Source: an uncultured Polaribacter sp. (GTDB taxonomy: Bacteria; Bacteroidota; Bacteroidia; Flavobacteriales; Flavobacteriaceae). From it: a stretch of DNA of 64,000 bases. Location of the stretch: NCBI RefSeq assembly GCF_947503875.1, contig NZ_CANNFH010000002.1:1-64000 (forward strand). The letters are read 5' to 3'. Below the pieces are notes generated by a model. That model was not told the origin of the DNA. It was given only the letters and a program-made list of their open reading frames with translations, and ran no database searches. Shown here piece by piece: positions 34,862-44,087 of the stretch (position 1 is the first letter of the stretch; each line of letters opens with the position of its first letter). The position numbers and the translations under genes were made by a program.

Positions 34862-37336
34862 ATGCATTATAAATATACCTATACAGCCGCAATTTTCTTT
34901 TTTCTAACATTATTTACTAATGCTCAAGTAACTTTAGAAAAGCAAGTAAAAATAACAGATATAGGTTTACATTTTAATGGCAGTAAAGTTAGAAGTGGCA
35001 CTAAGTTTAACACAAATGATGGCAATACAAATTCTTACGATTTCTATTTTGGACGAAATATTTCTGCTCATGGAGATTGTGTAAAAACCTATGGAGATTA
35101 TGTTTTTATGACTTGGTATAGAGGTGGAGAAGCAGATCGTCATGTAATGCTAACGCGTTACAATACAATTACAGGTACAAGTGTAGATATTGAGTTTCCT
35201 CACAGACACACAGGTTTTCAAAACAAACCTTGGATTGGCGAGTCTCACAATACGATTGGTATAGAAGTTAGTCCTTTAGATGGTACAATTCATATGGTAT
35301 ATGATATGCATGCCTATAGCAGAACAAGACCTTCTAATGGTAGTTTAAGTAAAGATTATTTTAGGTATTCTTATTCTGTAAAAAATACAGTTACTTTGCC
35401 AGATTCAGAATTTACTTTAGATAAGTTTGTTAAAAATAGTACTGGTGGTTACAAACATTTAAGTTTAAATAGTGGCAGACCAGGTTTTCCATCAGAAGAA
35501 TATTCTAAATACGCTGCTTTAACATATCCTCAATTTTTTCAAAACGATTCTGGAGATTTATTTGTGTATTTAAGAGAAGGTGGCAATAATAATGGAGCGT
35601 ATAAATTTTCTAAATATGATGCAAACACATCAACTTGGTCTAATTTTACACATTTTAATGTACTAAATGCCAAAAGACAACCAGGAATTACGCATAATTG
35701 GGGACTTTATGGTAATATGAAATATGTAAATGGAAAAATTAGAATTGGTTTCCAAAGAAGGTCTGCAAATAATAACGATAAATATCAATATCAGAATGGT
35801 GTGTATTATGCGTATTCAGACAATCAATCTGGAGCAGACAGTTGGAAAAACCATGCTGGGCAACCATTTTCTTTACCTCTTTTTGATGCGGATAAAATAA
35901 AAATAATGGAACCTGGAGATTATGTACAAACTACACAAACTAGTAAAGTTTATATAGTTGGTGATTTTGATTGGACAGTTACCGAAAATGATGATGTTCA
36001 TATAATTAGTAAAGTTAGAGATTTACAAAATAACGTAACTAAGACTTTGCATACCTACAAACCATCAGGTGCATCAGATTTTATTACCTCAGAAGATTTT
36101 GCAGGAGCAACCTCTATTTACACCTCTGGAAATAGTGTTTTTATTATCGGATTAAAAAATAATAGAGTTTTTATCCAAAAAACAGAAGGTGGAACAAATA
36201 ATTTTACAACAGTGTATCAAGCTACCACAGGTAAAGTTTTTGATCATGGTAGAGTTCATGTTAAAAATGGTAAAGTTTACTATTATTTAATGGAAAAAAC
36301 ATCAGGTAATGCAATGCCTTTGTACCTTCAAATAATAGATTTAGATATAGAGAGAGCACCATTTAGAGTCTCTCTATCATCACCTTTAGGTGGCCAAAAT
36401 TATTATGTAGATAAAGCAACTCAAATTTCAGCAAATGCTTTTGATGATAATGTAGGTATTGCAAAAGTAGATTTTAAAGTAAATGGGACTTCTGTTAATG
36501 AAGATACTACCAAACCATATACTGTAAGTTGGACACCAACTGCAGAAGGTGAATATACCATACAAGCAGTAGCCTATAATAATAACAACGAAACCGTTTC
36601 TTCTTCAACAATAACAATTAATGCACAAATTTTTGATCCAACCAATATAAATGGTAAAGTTTACCGATTGAAAAACGTTGCAACAGGAAAATATTTAAAA
36701 TCATCTGGTGCTAACGTAGAAGAAAGTGATTACGTTGCTAACGATGCTGCTTTACATTGGAAATTTGTTAAAACAAATATTGGAGATACAGAATATTATA
36801 ATATAGATAGTGAAGTAAATGGAGTTTTAAGAGGAGCAGGTTCTGGAGCGGGAAACACCATAATAAGCACAGGTAGGCCTTCGCCAAATAGCGATGTAGA
36901 TAAGGTTTGGACATCTAATTACATAGCCACTGAAGATGTTTATAGGTTTAGTGTTAGAGATGGCAATAACTTTTTATACCATCAAGATAATAACAACTTT
37001 TACAACATTGTTGCAGATATAAATGATGCGAGAAGCAAATGGATTTTAGAGTTGGCAAACCAAGCTCCATTAAGTATTAAAGATGAACAAATAAACTTAT
37101 TCTCAGTAAAAATTTATCCAAATCCAACCAAAGATAATTTTACTTTATCTTTTAATGGTTTAAGAGAAGCAAGAGTTAAAATTTATGATGTTCTTGGTAA
37201 AGAAGTTTTTGAAAAAGTTACTTCAGATGAAAAAATAATAATCAATAATAATAATCGATTTAAGTCAGGTGTATATTTAGTTCGTATTATTGGTGATAAT
37301 CAAAAAGTAATTAACAAAAAATTAATTGTAGAATAA
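34862..37336 (+). CDS. Putative ulvan lyase, BNR_4-type propeller with Ig-like, ricin-like and T9SS domains
   Basis: The 824-residue protein has a signal peptide (ending TNAQ, about residue 22) and a propeller domain to about residue 495 that closely follows the 31568 protein, including GESHNT (H129) and YDMHAYSRTRP (H150), again 21 residues apart. Behind it are an Ig-like domain (about 497-590: SLSSPLGGQNYYVDKATQI ... YTIQAVAYNN), a ricin-like/beta-trefoil region (about 595-735: GKVYRLKNVATGKYLKSSG) and a T9SS type A sorting domain. It is likely a secreted endo-acting ulvan lyase with attached carbohydrate-binding modules. PL24/PL25 membership is inferred from motif recall. It is a single-gene unit ended by a terminator. 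Confidence 0.75.
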   Translation: MHYKYTYTAAIFFFLTLFTNAQVTLEKQVKITDIGLHFNGSKVRSGTKFNTNDGNTNSYDFYFGRNISAHGDCVKTYGDYVFMTWYRGGEADRHVMLTRYNTITGTSVDIEFPHRHTGFQNKPWIGESHNTIGIEVSPLDGTIHMVYDMHAYSRTRPSNGSLSKDYFRYSYSVKNTVTLPDSEFTLDKFVKNSTGGYKHLSLNSGRPGFPSEEYSKYAALTYPQFFQNDSGDLFVYLREGGNNNGAYKFSKYDANTSTWSNFTHFNVLNAKRQPGITHNWGLYGNMKYVNGKIRIGFQRRSANNNDKYQYQNGVYYAYSDNQSGADSWKNHAGQPFSLPLFDADKIKIMEPGDYVQTTQTSKVYIVGDFDWTVTENDDVHIISKVRDLQNNVTKTLHTYKPSGASDFITSEDFAGATSIYTSGNSVFIIGLKNNRVFIQKTEGGTNNFTTVYQATTGKVFDHGRVHVKNGKVYYYLMEKTSGNAMPLYLQIIDLDIERAPFRVSLSSPLGGQNYYVDKATQISANAFDDNVGIAKVDFKVNGTSVNEDTTKPYTVSWTPTAEGEYTIQAVAYNNNNETVSSSTITINAQIFDPTNINGKVYRLKNVATGKYLKSSGANVEESDYVANDAALHWKFVKTNIGDTEYYNIDSEVNGVLRGAGSGAGNTIISTGRPSPNSDVDKVWTSNYIATEDVYRFSVRDGNNFLYHQDNNNFYNIVADINDARSKWILELANQAPLSIKDEQINLFSVKIYPNPTKDNFTLSFNGLREARVKIYDVLGKEVFEKVTSDEKIIINNNNRFKSGVYLVRIIGDNQKVINKKLIVE

Positions 37337-37355
37337 AACAAGCATTTCATCATAA

Positions 37356-37392
37356 TCATCATCCTATTTTTTTAAGTAGGATGATTTTTTTT
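37356..37392 (+). terminator. Intrinsic terminator
   Basis: ATCATCCTA and TAGGATGAT form the stem, followed by a run of T. The next shared element starts two bases later. Confidence 0.82.
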
Positions 37393-37393
37393 G

Positions 37394-37438
37394 CGGTATA
37401 GAACAGGATACAATTCAAAAAAAGAGAAAGTATTTTAG
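37394..37438 (+). promoter_or_regulatory. Shared 18-bp element (site 8) and -7 box
   Basis: CGGTATA-GAA-CAGGATAC at 37394-37411, then 19 bp, then TATTTTAG at 37431-37438. Confidence 0.8.
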
Positions 37439-37468
37439 AGCGATTAATCTATAGTATACATCAATTTT

Positions 37469-39379
37469 ATGAAAAGACGTTCTTTTATGCAGCTTTCTGC
37501 GCTAAGCAGTTTAGGGTTATTACTTCCTTTACACTCTTGTAATTCAAACAGTCACAAAGTTATTAACTTAGAAGATTTCACTGCATTTCAAAAACAATCT
37601 TTTGATCTTTTAAAAACCTGGTGTGATGCTATGATTAGAGATCAGATAAATGATAATAATGATCCTGTTACAAATGGAACATTGTATTGCCACGCTTGTA
37701 AAACCGTTCACGGTCGTGCAAATGATGCAGTATATCCGTTTATGTATATGGCAGACGCTACAGGAGAAAAAAAATATTTAGATGCTGCACTTAAATTGTT
37801 AGATTGGTCTGTAAATGTAGATGGCCCAAAAGGAAGTTGGACAAACGACATCAACCCAAAATCTTGGAATGGAATTACTGTTTTTGGAGCTATTGCTTTG
37901 GGTGAAGCGTTGCATCATCATGGCCATTTATTATCAAAAGAGGATAAAACAAAATGGGATGCCAGATTAAAAGAAGCTATTGAATTTGTATACAACAGAT
38001 TTGATATGCATTTTAGTCATATCAATTATCGTTTTACTGCAGTGTATGCTTTATACTTTTTAGGCACTTATTTTAACGAAGAAAAATACATCAAACGAAG
38101 TGATGAATTTGCTGCGTTAATTCCAGATTATTTAACAGCACCTAATAAATTAATTTTTGGAGAAGATAAACCAGATAATGATAAAAGTGCAAAAGGTTTG
38201 TATCCAATAGATATTGGTTACAATGTAGAAGAAACCTTAAATGGTGTGGTGCAATACGCTATTTTAAAGAAAGATGAAAAGCTTTTAGAACTGCTTACAG
38301 AATCTATGAATGGGCATTTAGAATTTATTTTGCCAGATGGTGCTTGGGACAATAGCTTTGGAACACGACAAAACAAATGGTCTTATTGGGGCAGTAGAAC
38401 TACAGATGGTTGCCAACCTGCATTTGCATTAATGGCAGATAGAAATCCTGCTTTTGGCACAGCAGCTGTTTTAAGTACAGAATTGTTAGCACGTTGCACT
38501 GTAGATGGACTTTTAGCAGGAGGTTTACATTACGAATCTCATGGTGAAAAACCTTGTATTCATCATACATTTTCGCATGCTAAAAATTTAGCCTTTGTAT
38601 TAGACAATTTAAAAGCTACAAAATCTGCGAATAAAGAAACGCCTGTTCCTAGAAGTACCAATAATGGCGTAAAACATTTTCCTGAATTAGATGTTTGGTT
38701 GGGAGCAAGAGGTCCTTGGAAAAGTACAGTGTCTACTTACGATCAAATTTGGAAGAAAAAATACTCTGTTGCAGGTACAGGAGGTGCTTTAAGTATTTTA
38801 TGGCACGATAAAGTTGGGCCTTTGTTTACAGCAAGTATGGCAGAATATTTAATGGTAGAACCAAACAACCAACAGCCACAACCAGGAATTGACTTTTGCA
38901 TAACACCAAGAGTAGAACGTTTTGAGAATAATGTATGGTTTACAAATATTCACGATTTAAAAGCAAAAGCAAGTTTTAAAGACGAAAATGGAATTATCAA
39001 TTTTAACATAGCCGCAAATTTAACCAATAGAGAAAAAGAGGTTGCTTCAAAAGACGCAGCGTTTCAATTAAATTATCTATTTGATGAAAAAACTGCCACC
39101 ATAAAAGCAAAAAGAACAAGTACAGCACAAAATGGAGACACTTTAGTATTGCCAATTATTTCTAAAACAGGAGAAAAGGTAGTGCAAACATCAGCAAATA
39201 GTTTAGAAATTCATAAAAAAGAAGGTGTTGTTAAAGTGTCTTCAAACGTGGCAATACAAATTAAAGAGATGCAAAAAGAACGTATATTTAATCAGGTGCC
39301 AGGTATGGAAGTTTTACCTTTATTGATCGTGTTTCCAAAAGGAACAACCGAAATTTCTTGTGCTATAGAGGTAGTTTAA
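37469..39379 (+). CDS. Tat-type lipoprotein, probable (alpha/alpha) toroid lyase (PL40 candidate)
   Basis: The 636-residue protein begins KRRSFMQLSALSS, a twin-arginine pattern, and has a lipobox LHSC at Cys24, so it should be a Tat-exported lipoprotein. Residues about 35-390 are rich in helices with HHHGHLLSKEDKTKW, FDMHFSHINYRFTAVYALY, YPIDIGYNVEETLNG and HYESHGEKPCIHHTFSHAK, resembling the (alpha/alpha) toroid half of heparinase-like lyases. The last third (about 400-636) looks beta-rich, as in those enzymes. In ulvan loci of related bacteria a protein of this size and position is the PL40 ulvan lyase; I assign it on that context and the His-rich helices, not on a search. An alternative is a hydrolase of a related toroid family. 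Confidence 0.55.
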   Translation: MKRRSFMQLSALSSLGLLLPLHSCNSNSHKVINLEDFTAFQKQSFDLLKTWCDAMIRDQINDNNDPVTNGTLYCHACKTVHGRANDAVYPFMYMADATGEKKYLDAALKLLDWSVNVDGPKGSWTNDINPKSWNGITVFGAIALGEALHHHGHLLSKEDKTKWDARLKEAIEFVYNRFDMHFSHINYRFTAVYALYFLGTYFNEEKYIKRSDEFAALIPDYLTAPNKLIFGEDKPDNDKSAKGLYPIDIGYNVEETLNGVVQYAILKKDEKLLELLTESMNGHLEFILPDGAWDNSFGTRQNKWSYWGSRTTDGCQPAFALMADRNPAFGTAAVLSTELLARCTVDGLLAGGLHYESHGEKPCIHHTFSHAKNLAFVLDNLKATKSANKETPVPRSTNNGVKHFPELDVWLGARGPWKSTVSTYDQIWKKKYSVAGTGGALSILWHDKVGPLFTASMAEYLMVEPNNQQPQPGIDFCITPRVERFENNVWFTNIHDLKAKASFKDENGIINFNIAANLTNREKEVASKDAAFQLNYLFDEKTATIKAKRTSTAQNGDTLVLPIISKTGEKVVQTSANSLEIHKKEGVVKVSSNVAIQIKEMQKERIFNQVPGMEVLPLLIVFPKGTTEISCAIEVV

Positions 39380-39394
39380 AAAACAGCTAATAAT

Positions 39395-39412
39395 CGAGAT
39401 ACAACAGGATAG
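39395..39412 (+). promoter_or_regulatory. Shared 18-bp element (site 9), weak -7
   Basis: CGAGATA-CAA-CAGGATAG at 39395-39412. The expected -7 position near 39431 reads AGAGATTGC, a poor match, so this may be the weakest promoter of the set, or the genes may also be read from the one upstream: there is no terminator between 39379 and 39469. Confidence 0.6.
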
Positions 39413-39468
39413 TTTTTTTTGAAAAATAAAAGAGATTGCATCATTATAAATTAATGTAATATTTATTA

Positions 39469-42189
39469 ATGATGCGCAAATCTCTTTTTTTTAGTCTATC
39501 TGTTTTTTTAGTGATGCTATCTTGTTCTCAAGGTAATATTCAAAAACCAAAAGAATTAACGCTTTCAGAAGGTTTTAAAAATCCGATTGGTTTTTACAAT
39601 CCAAAACCAACTTTTTCTTGGCAATTGCCAATTTCAGAAAACGTAACCTCACAAGCTGCTTATCAAATTGTAGTGGCTTCTTCTAAAGATTTATTACCAG
39701 ATAATGCAGATTTATGGGATTCTGAAAAACAGAAAAGTGCGCAATCTACTTTTATAAACTACAAAGGAAAAGCGCTAAAATCTCGTCAAAAAGTATTTTG
39801 GCAAGTACGTTTTTGGAATCAAGATAACAACGCTTCTGCATGGAGTAGTGTAAATCACTTTGAATTGGGTTTATTAAACAACTCAGATTGGAAAGCAAAA
39901 TGGACAGGATTAGATACTGCAAAAGATAGCATAAAAGGTGTGCGTAAATTTTTAATGCACAGACCACAATATTTAAGAAAAGCATTTGATTTACCATCAG
40001 AAATAACATCAGCAAGATTATACATTACCTCAAAAGGTGTTTTTGATGTGCATTTAAACGGGAAAGACATTAGTGATGATGTATTAACTCCAGGTTGGAC
40101 CCCTTATAACAAACGTATAGAAACCTTAACTTATGATGTAACAGATTTGTTGGCTTCAGGCAAAAATGCAATAGCTGTAGCATTGGCTTCAGGTTGGCAT
40201 TCAGGAAGAATTAGTAGAGGAAAAGCAGTTTATGAAAATTTTGCTTCGCCTAAAGTTTTATGTCAATTAGAAATCACTTTAAAAGATGGTGCTACAAAAA
40301 CAATTATTTCTGATGAAACTTGGAAAGGAACAACAAACGGACCAATAAGATTAGCTAGTTTGTATGATGGAGAAGAGTATGATGCCAACTTAGAAATACC
40401 AAATTGGAATACAGCTAATTTTAAAGACGCATCTTGGAAAAATACAGAAATAGAAGTAGTAGCAGATAGTGTAAAATTAGAACCAAAACGTCATACAACT
40501 GTAAAAGAAATGGTTGTTTTAGAAGATGCAGAAATAGTTTCAGCTACTGAAAAGGCAGTAGTTTTTAACTTAAAACAAAATATGGTGGGTGTGCCAAAAG
40601 TAACGGTGCCTATGAAAAAAGGAGACACGTTAACCATTCGTTTTTCTGAAATGTTATTGTCTGATGGTACTTTTTATACCAAGAATTATCGTTCAGCAAA
40701 ATCTACAGATTATTATATTGCTGCAAAAGATGGAGTTATAGAATATACGCCAAAATTCACCTTTCATGGTTTTCAGTTTATTGAATTATCAGGTTTTGAT
40801 GCTGCAGTAAAACCAAATTCAACTTGGGTAAAAGGCTTGGTACAACACTCTGAATTTGACGTAAACGGAACATTTAGTTCTTCACATGAGAAATTAAATC
40901 AATTGCAAAGTAATATTACTTGGGGTTTACGAGATAATTTGTTAGATATTCCTACAGATTGCCCCCAAAGAGACGAACGTTTGGGTTGGACAGGAGATGC
41001 ACAAGTGATTTCGCCAACGGCAATGTATAATTTTAAAATGCATGCTTTTTGGTCAGCTTGGTTGCAAAGTATGCGAGAAACGCAATCTGAGCATGAAAAT
41101 GGTTTAGTGCCTTTTATTATTCCAGATGTTCTACAAAATAACAGAGCTAGTTCTGGTTGGGGAGATGCCTGCGTTATTGTTCCTTGGGATATTTATAATG
41201 CTACTGGAGATAAAAGAGTACTAGAAGAAAATTTTGAAATGGCTAAAAAATGGGTTGGGTACTACCAATCTAAATCAAAAAACTACATACCAACCATACA
41301 TTCTTTTAGAGATTGGTTGCAACCTTATCCCACAAAAGGTGGGAAAATGGGTAATAGAGGTGATACCCCAGGAAGTTTTGTAAATACTGCTTATTTTGCA
41401 CATTCAGCGCATTTGGTATCTAAAATTGCAGGAATTTTAGGTAAGGTTGATGATGAAAAAAAATACAAAAACTTATACAAAGAAATCGCTTTAGCTTTTG
41501 AAAACAAGTTTTTTGATAAAAACGGAAAATATCAAAATAAAAAGCAAACGCAAACCGCATATTTACTAGCCATTTATTTTGATTTATTACAACCAGAAAC
41601 CAAAGTAAAAGCGCAAAAACACTTGTTAGAAACTATTAAAAATGCAGATTATCATTTGGGTACAGGTTTTCTAGGAACACCAATTTTACCAAAAGTTTTA
41701 GATGATATGGGTGAGATTGAATTAATGTATAAAATCTTATTTAAAGAAACCTATCCTTCTTGGTTTTACTCTATTAATCAAGGAGCAACCACAATGTGGG
41801 AACGTTGGAATAGTTTTAGTAAAGCAGATGGTTACAATCCACAAAGTATGAATAGTTTAAATCATTACGCTTATGGTGCTGTTGGGCAATGGATGTATGA
41901 ACGTATTGCAGGTTTATCGGCTTTAGAGCCAGGTTACAAGAAAATAAGAATTGCACCAGTACCAAGCAAACAATTAACTTCTGCGGAAGCATCTATAAAT
42001 ACACCTTATGGTAAAGCATCTTCTTCTTGGAAAATTGAAAATGATATTTTTTATTTAGAGGCAATTATTCCTCCAAATACAACTGCAGAAATTCATTTGC
42101 CAAACGCATCAAAAGACAAAAATTCAGCGGTAAAAATGGTGAGTGCAGGTACTTATAAATTTGAAATTAAATTAGAATTTGATAAATAA
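39469..42189 (+). CDS. GH78 alpha-L-rhamnosidase, lipoprotein
   Basis: The 906-residue lipoprotein has lipobox MLSC (Cys19). The domain order is an FN3-like N-terminal domain (PKPTFSWQLPISENVTSQAAYQI), beta-sandwiches with WTGLDTAKD and TPGWTPYNKRIETLTYDVT, and an (alpha/alpha)6 barrel with the GH78 hallmark DCPQRDERLGWTGDAQ at residues 497-512. This segment carries the general-acid region (Asp497, Arg501, Asp502, Glu503, Trp507, Asp510). A C-terminal beta-sandwich ends near IHLPNASKDKN. The family hydrolyses terminal alpha-L-rhamnose, here probably in the periplasm on desulfated ulvan oligomers. The sulfatase gene follows after 48 bp, and the pair likely forms an operon. Confidence 0.93.
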   Translation: MMRKSLFFSLSVFLVMLSCSQGNIQKPKELTLSEGFKNPIGFYNPKPTFSWQLPISENVTSQAAYQIVVASSKDLLPDNADLWDSEKQKSAQSTFINYKGKALKSRQKVFWQVRFWNQDNNASAWSSVNHFELGLLNNSDWKAKWTGLDTAKDSIKGVRKFLMHRPQYLRKAFDLPSEITSARLYITSKGVFDVHLNGKDISDDVLTPGWTPYNKRIETLTYDVTDLLASGKNAIAVALASGWHSGRISRGKAVYENFASPKVLCQLEITLKDGATKTIISDETWKGTTNGPIRLASLYDGEEYDANLEIPNWNTANFKDASWKNTEIEVVADSVKLEPKRHTTVKEMVVLEDAEIVSATEKAVVFNLKQNMVGVPKVTVPMKKGDTLTIRFSEMLLSDGTFYTKNYRSAKSTDYYIAAKDGVIEYTPKFTFHGFQFIELSGFDAAVKPNSTWVKGLVQHSEFDVNGTFSSSHEKLNQLQSNITWGLRDNLLDIPTDCPQRDERLGWTGDAQVISPTAMYNFKMHAFWSAWLQSMRETQSEHENGLVPFIIPDVLQNNRASSGWGDACVIVPWDIYNATGDKRVLEENFEMAKKWVGYYQSKSKNYIPTIHSFRDWLQPYPTKGGKMGNRGDTPGSFVNTAYFAHSAHLVSKIAGILGKVDDEKKYKNLYKEIALAFENKFFDKNGKYQNKKQTQTAYLLAIYFDLLQPETKVKAQKHLLETIKNADYHLGTGFLGTPILPKVLDDMGEIELMYKILFKETYPSWFYSINQGATTMWERWNSFSKADGYNPQSMNSLNHYAYGAVGQWMYERIAGLSALEPGYKKIRIAPVPSKQLTSAEASINTPYGKASSSWKIENDIFYLEAIIPPNTTAEIHLPNASKDKNSAVKMVSAGTYKFEIKLEFDK

Positions 42190-42237
42190 GAGTTTATTAA
42201 AAAGAAATTTATAAACCAATACATAATTTATTACAGC

Positions 42238-43734
42238 ATGAAAATTAAATTATTTGCAATCTTAATTTTAGGAATCACTCTTGCTTTATCAAGTTGCAAA
42301 AAAGATGTAAATCCAAAAGTTGTAGCAGAAAACAAAGCAGCGGCATCAGAAAAACCAAATATCGTTTATATTCTTACAGATCAATGGAGAGGCAGTGCTT
42401 TGGGGTATGCAGGCAATCCAGATGTAAAAACACCAAATTTAGATGCTTTTGCAAAAGAAGCTGTTAATTTTACAAATGCCGTTTCTGTAACGCCAGTTTG
42501 TACACCACACAGAGCAGCATTGTTAACCGGTAAATTTCCTACAACAACAGGTATGTTTTTAAATGATTTGCATCTTCCTGCAGAGGAAGAAACAATGGCA
42601 GAAATCTTTAAAAAAGAAGGATATACAACTGCTTATTGGGGTAAATGGCATTTAGATGGCCATGGCCGTTCTAATTACATTCCAAAAGAAAGAAGGCAAG
42701 GTTTCGATTTTTGGAGAGCCTTAGAATGCTCTCACAATTACACAAAAATGCCGTATTATGACAATGATAATCAGGAGTTAAAACATTGGAAAAAATATTC
42801 TCCTTTTGCAATTACAGAAGATGCCAATCAATATTTAGAGCAACAGGCTAAAGGGAAAAAGCCGTTTTTAGCTGTAATTTCTATTGGTACACCACATTAT
42901 CCTCATAGAAGTGCACCAAGGAAATACAAAGAGATGTATGCTCCAGAATCGTTAACTTTAAATCCTAATGTTTCAGAGAATTTTAAAGAAAGAGCGCGAG
43001 AAGAATTACAAGGCTATTACGCGCATGCTACTGCAACAGATGAAGCTATTGGGAATGTTTTAAATAAAATTAAAGAATTGGGCTTGTTAGAAAATACCAT
43101 TATTGTTTTTTCTGCAGATCATGGAGAAATGATGGGAGCACATGGTGTTAAACCTTTTGTAAAACAATTGGCTTGGGACGAATCTATTAGAGTACCTTTT
43201 TTAATTAGGTATCCAAAAATTGATAAGCATAAAGGCAAAGTAGTAAATGCGCCGCTAACAACTCCAGATATTTTACCTTCTTTATTAGGCTTAACAAATA
43301 TTGCTATTCCAAAAGATATTGAAGGAGAAAACTTGTCAGAATTAATTAAAAATCCAGATCTAAATACAGATAGAGCTGCTTTAGTAATGCTTACAGCTCC
43401 ATTTGGTGCTAACTTTAATGATCAACCTTATAGAGCCATAAGAACTAAACAATATACGTATACACGAACTCCAAAAGGACCAAGTATGTTTTATGATAAT
43501 CTTAAAGACCCTTATCAGCAAAATAATTTATTAGGTAAACCAGAATTTGCTGAAATTCAAAAGGATTTGGATGTAAAATTACATAAAGAATTGGAAAAAA
43601 TTGGAGATGAGGTAAGGCCAAGAGCCTACTATATGAAAAAATGGGGTTATAAGTTTGACGAGAAAAGAAGGGCTATCGATTTTTGGAGTTGGAAAGAAGG
43701 AAAGGGAAAAGTACAATCGCCAAAAGAGCTTTAA
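42238..43734 (+). CDS. S1-family sulfatase, lipoprotein
   Basis: The 498-residue protein has a lipobox LSSC (Cys20). It shows the S1 sulfatase core: NIVYILTDQWRGSALGYAG (metal-binding Asp near residue 48), the formylglycine site VCTPHRAALLTG with Cys88 and Arg92 (C-x-P-x-R), YWGKWHLDGHG (Lys and His), GTPHYPHR, and VFSADHGEMMGAHG for the second metal pair. Maturation needs a formylglycine-generating or anaerobic sulfatase-maturating enzyme, which is not in this window. By context it removes sulfate from rhamnose-3-sulfate of ulvan fragments; the exact position specificity cannot be read from sequence. Confidence 0.92.
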   Translation: MKIKLFAILILGITLALSSCKKDVNPKVVAENKAAASEKPNIVYILTDQWRGSALGYAGNPDVKTPNLDAFAKEAVNFTNAVSVTPVCTPHRAALLTGKFPTTTGMFLNDLHLPAEEETMAEIFKKEGYTTAYWGKWHLDGHGRSNYIPKERRQGFDFWRALECSHNYTKMPYYDNDNQELKHWKKYSPFAITEDANQYLEQQAKGKKPFLAVISIGTPHYPHRSAPRKYKEMYAPESLTLNPNVSENFKERAREELQGYYAHATATDEAIGNVLNKIKELGLLENTIIVFSADHGEMMGAHGVKPFVKQLAWDESIRVPFLIRYPKIDKHKGKVVNAPLTTPDILPSLLGLTNIAIPKDIEGENLSELIKNPDLNTDRAALVMLTAPFGANFNDQPYRAIRTKQYTYTRTPKGPSMFYDNLKDPYQQNNLLGKPEFAEIQKDLDVKLHKELEKIGDEVRPRAYYMKKWGYKFDEKRRAIDFWSWKEGKGKVQSPKEL

Positions 43735-44087
43735 AAGCAATTATTTAAGACAAACATTATTTTTAACTGATATTACTTTTTGGTTTTAATATTCTTTTTT
43801 TAAGGATAAAAAAACAATAGATTAATTTTTATTTTGATGATTTTTTAGTCAGAATTTTGCATTATAAAATTGACACAGATATTAGACTATATATCAGTAA
43901 ACACTTAAATAATAGACTTGTTATTTTTAAAAACACATATTTAAAGCGATTACTTTTTTTATCGCTCTGTATTGCTAATGTTTTTCAGGACAGGACAGGA
44001 TACAATTACTTACCTTTACCTTTATTTTTATTTTTTGTAATCCAGAATAATCAAATTCATTTTTTTTAATATTTAAGAAAATATTCT
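43735..44087. other. Intergenic region with promoter site 10
   Basis: No terminator hairpin is obvious after the sulfatase. The region holds the shared element at 43986. A 70-codon open frame across it (43857-44069) is rejected because it spans the promoter. Confidence 0.45.
43986..44030 (+). promoter_or_regulatory. Shared 18-bp element (site 10) and -7 box
   Basis: CAGGACA-GGA-CAGGATAC at 43986-44003, then 19 bp, then TATTTTTA at 44023-44030. Confidence 0.8.

Noticed and set aside
43857..44069. Open frame of 70 codons upstream of the sulfatase/GH78 fusion
   Set aside because: It spans the shared regulatory element and -7 box at 43986-44030 and its translation has no recognisable features; it is promoter DNA.
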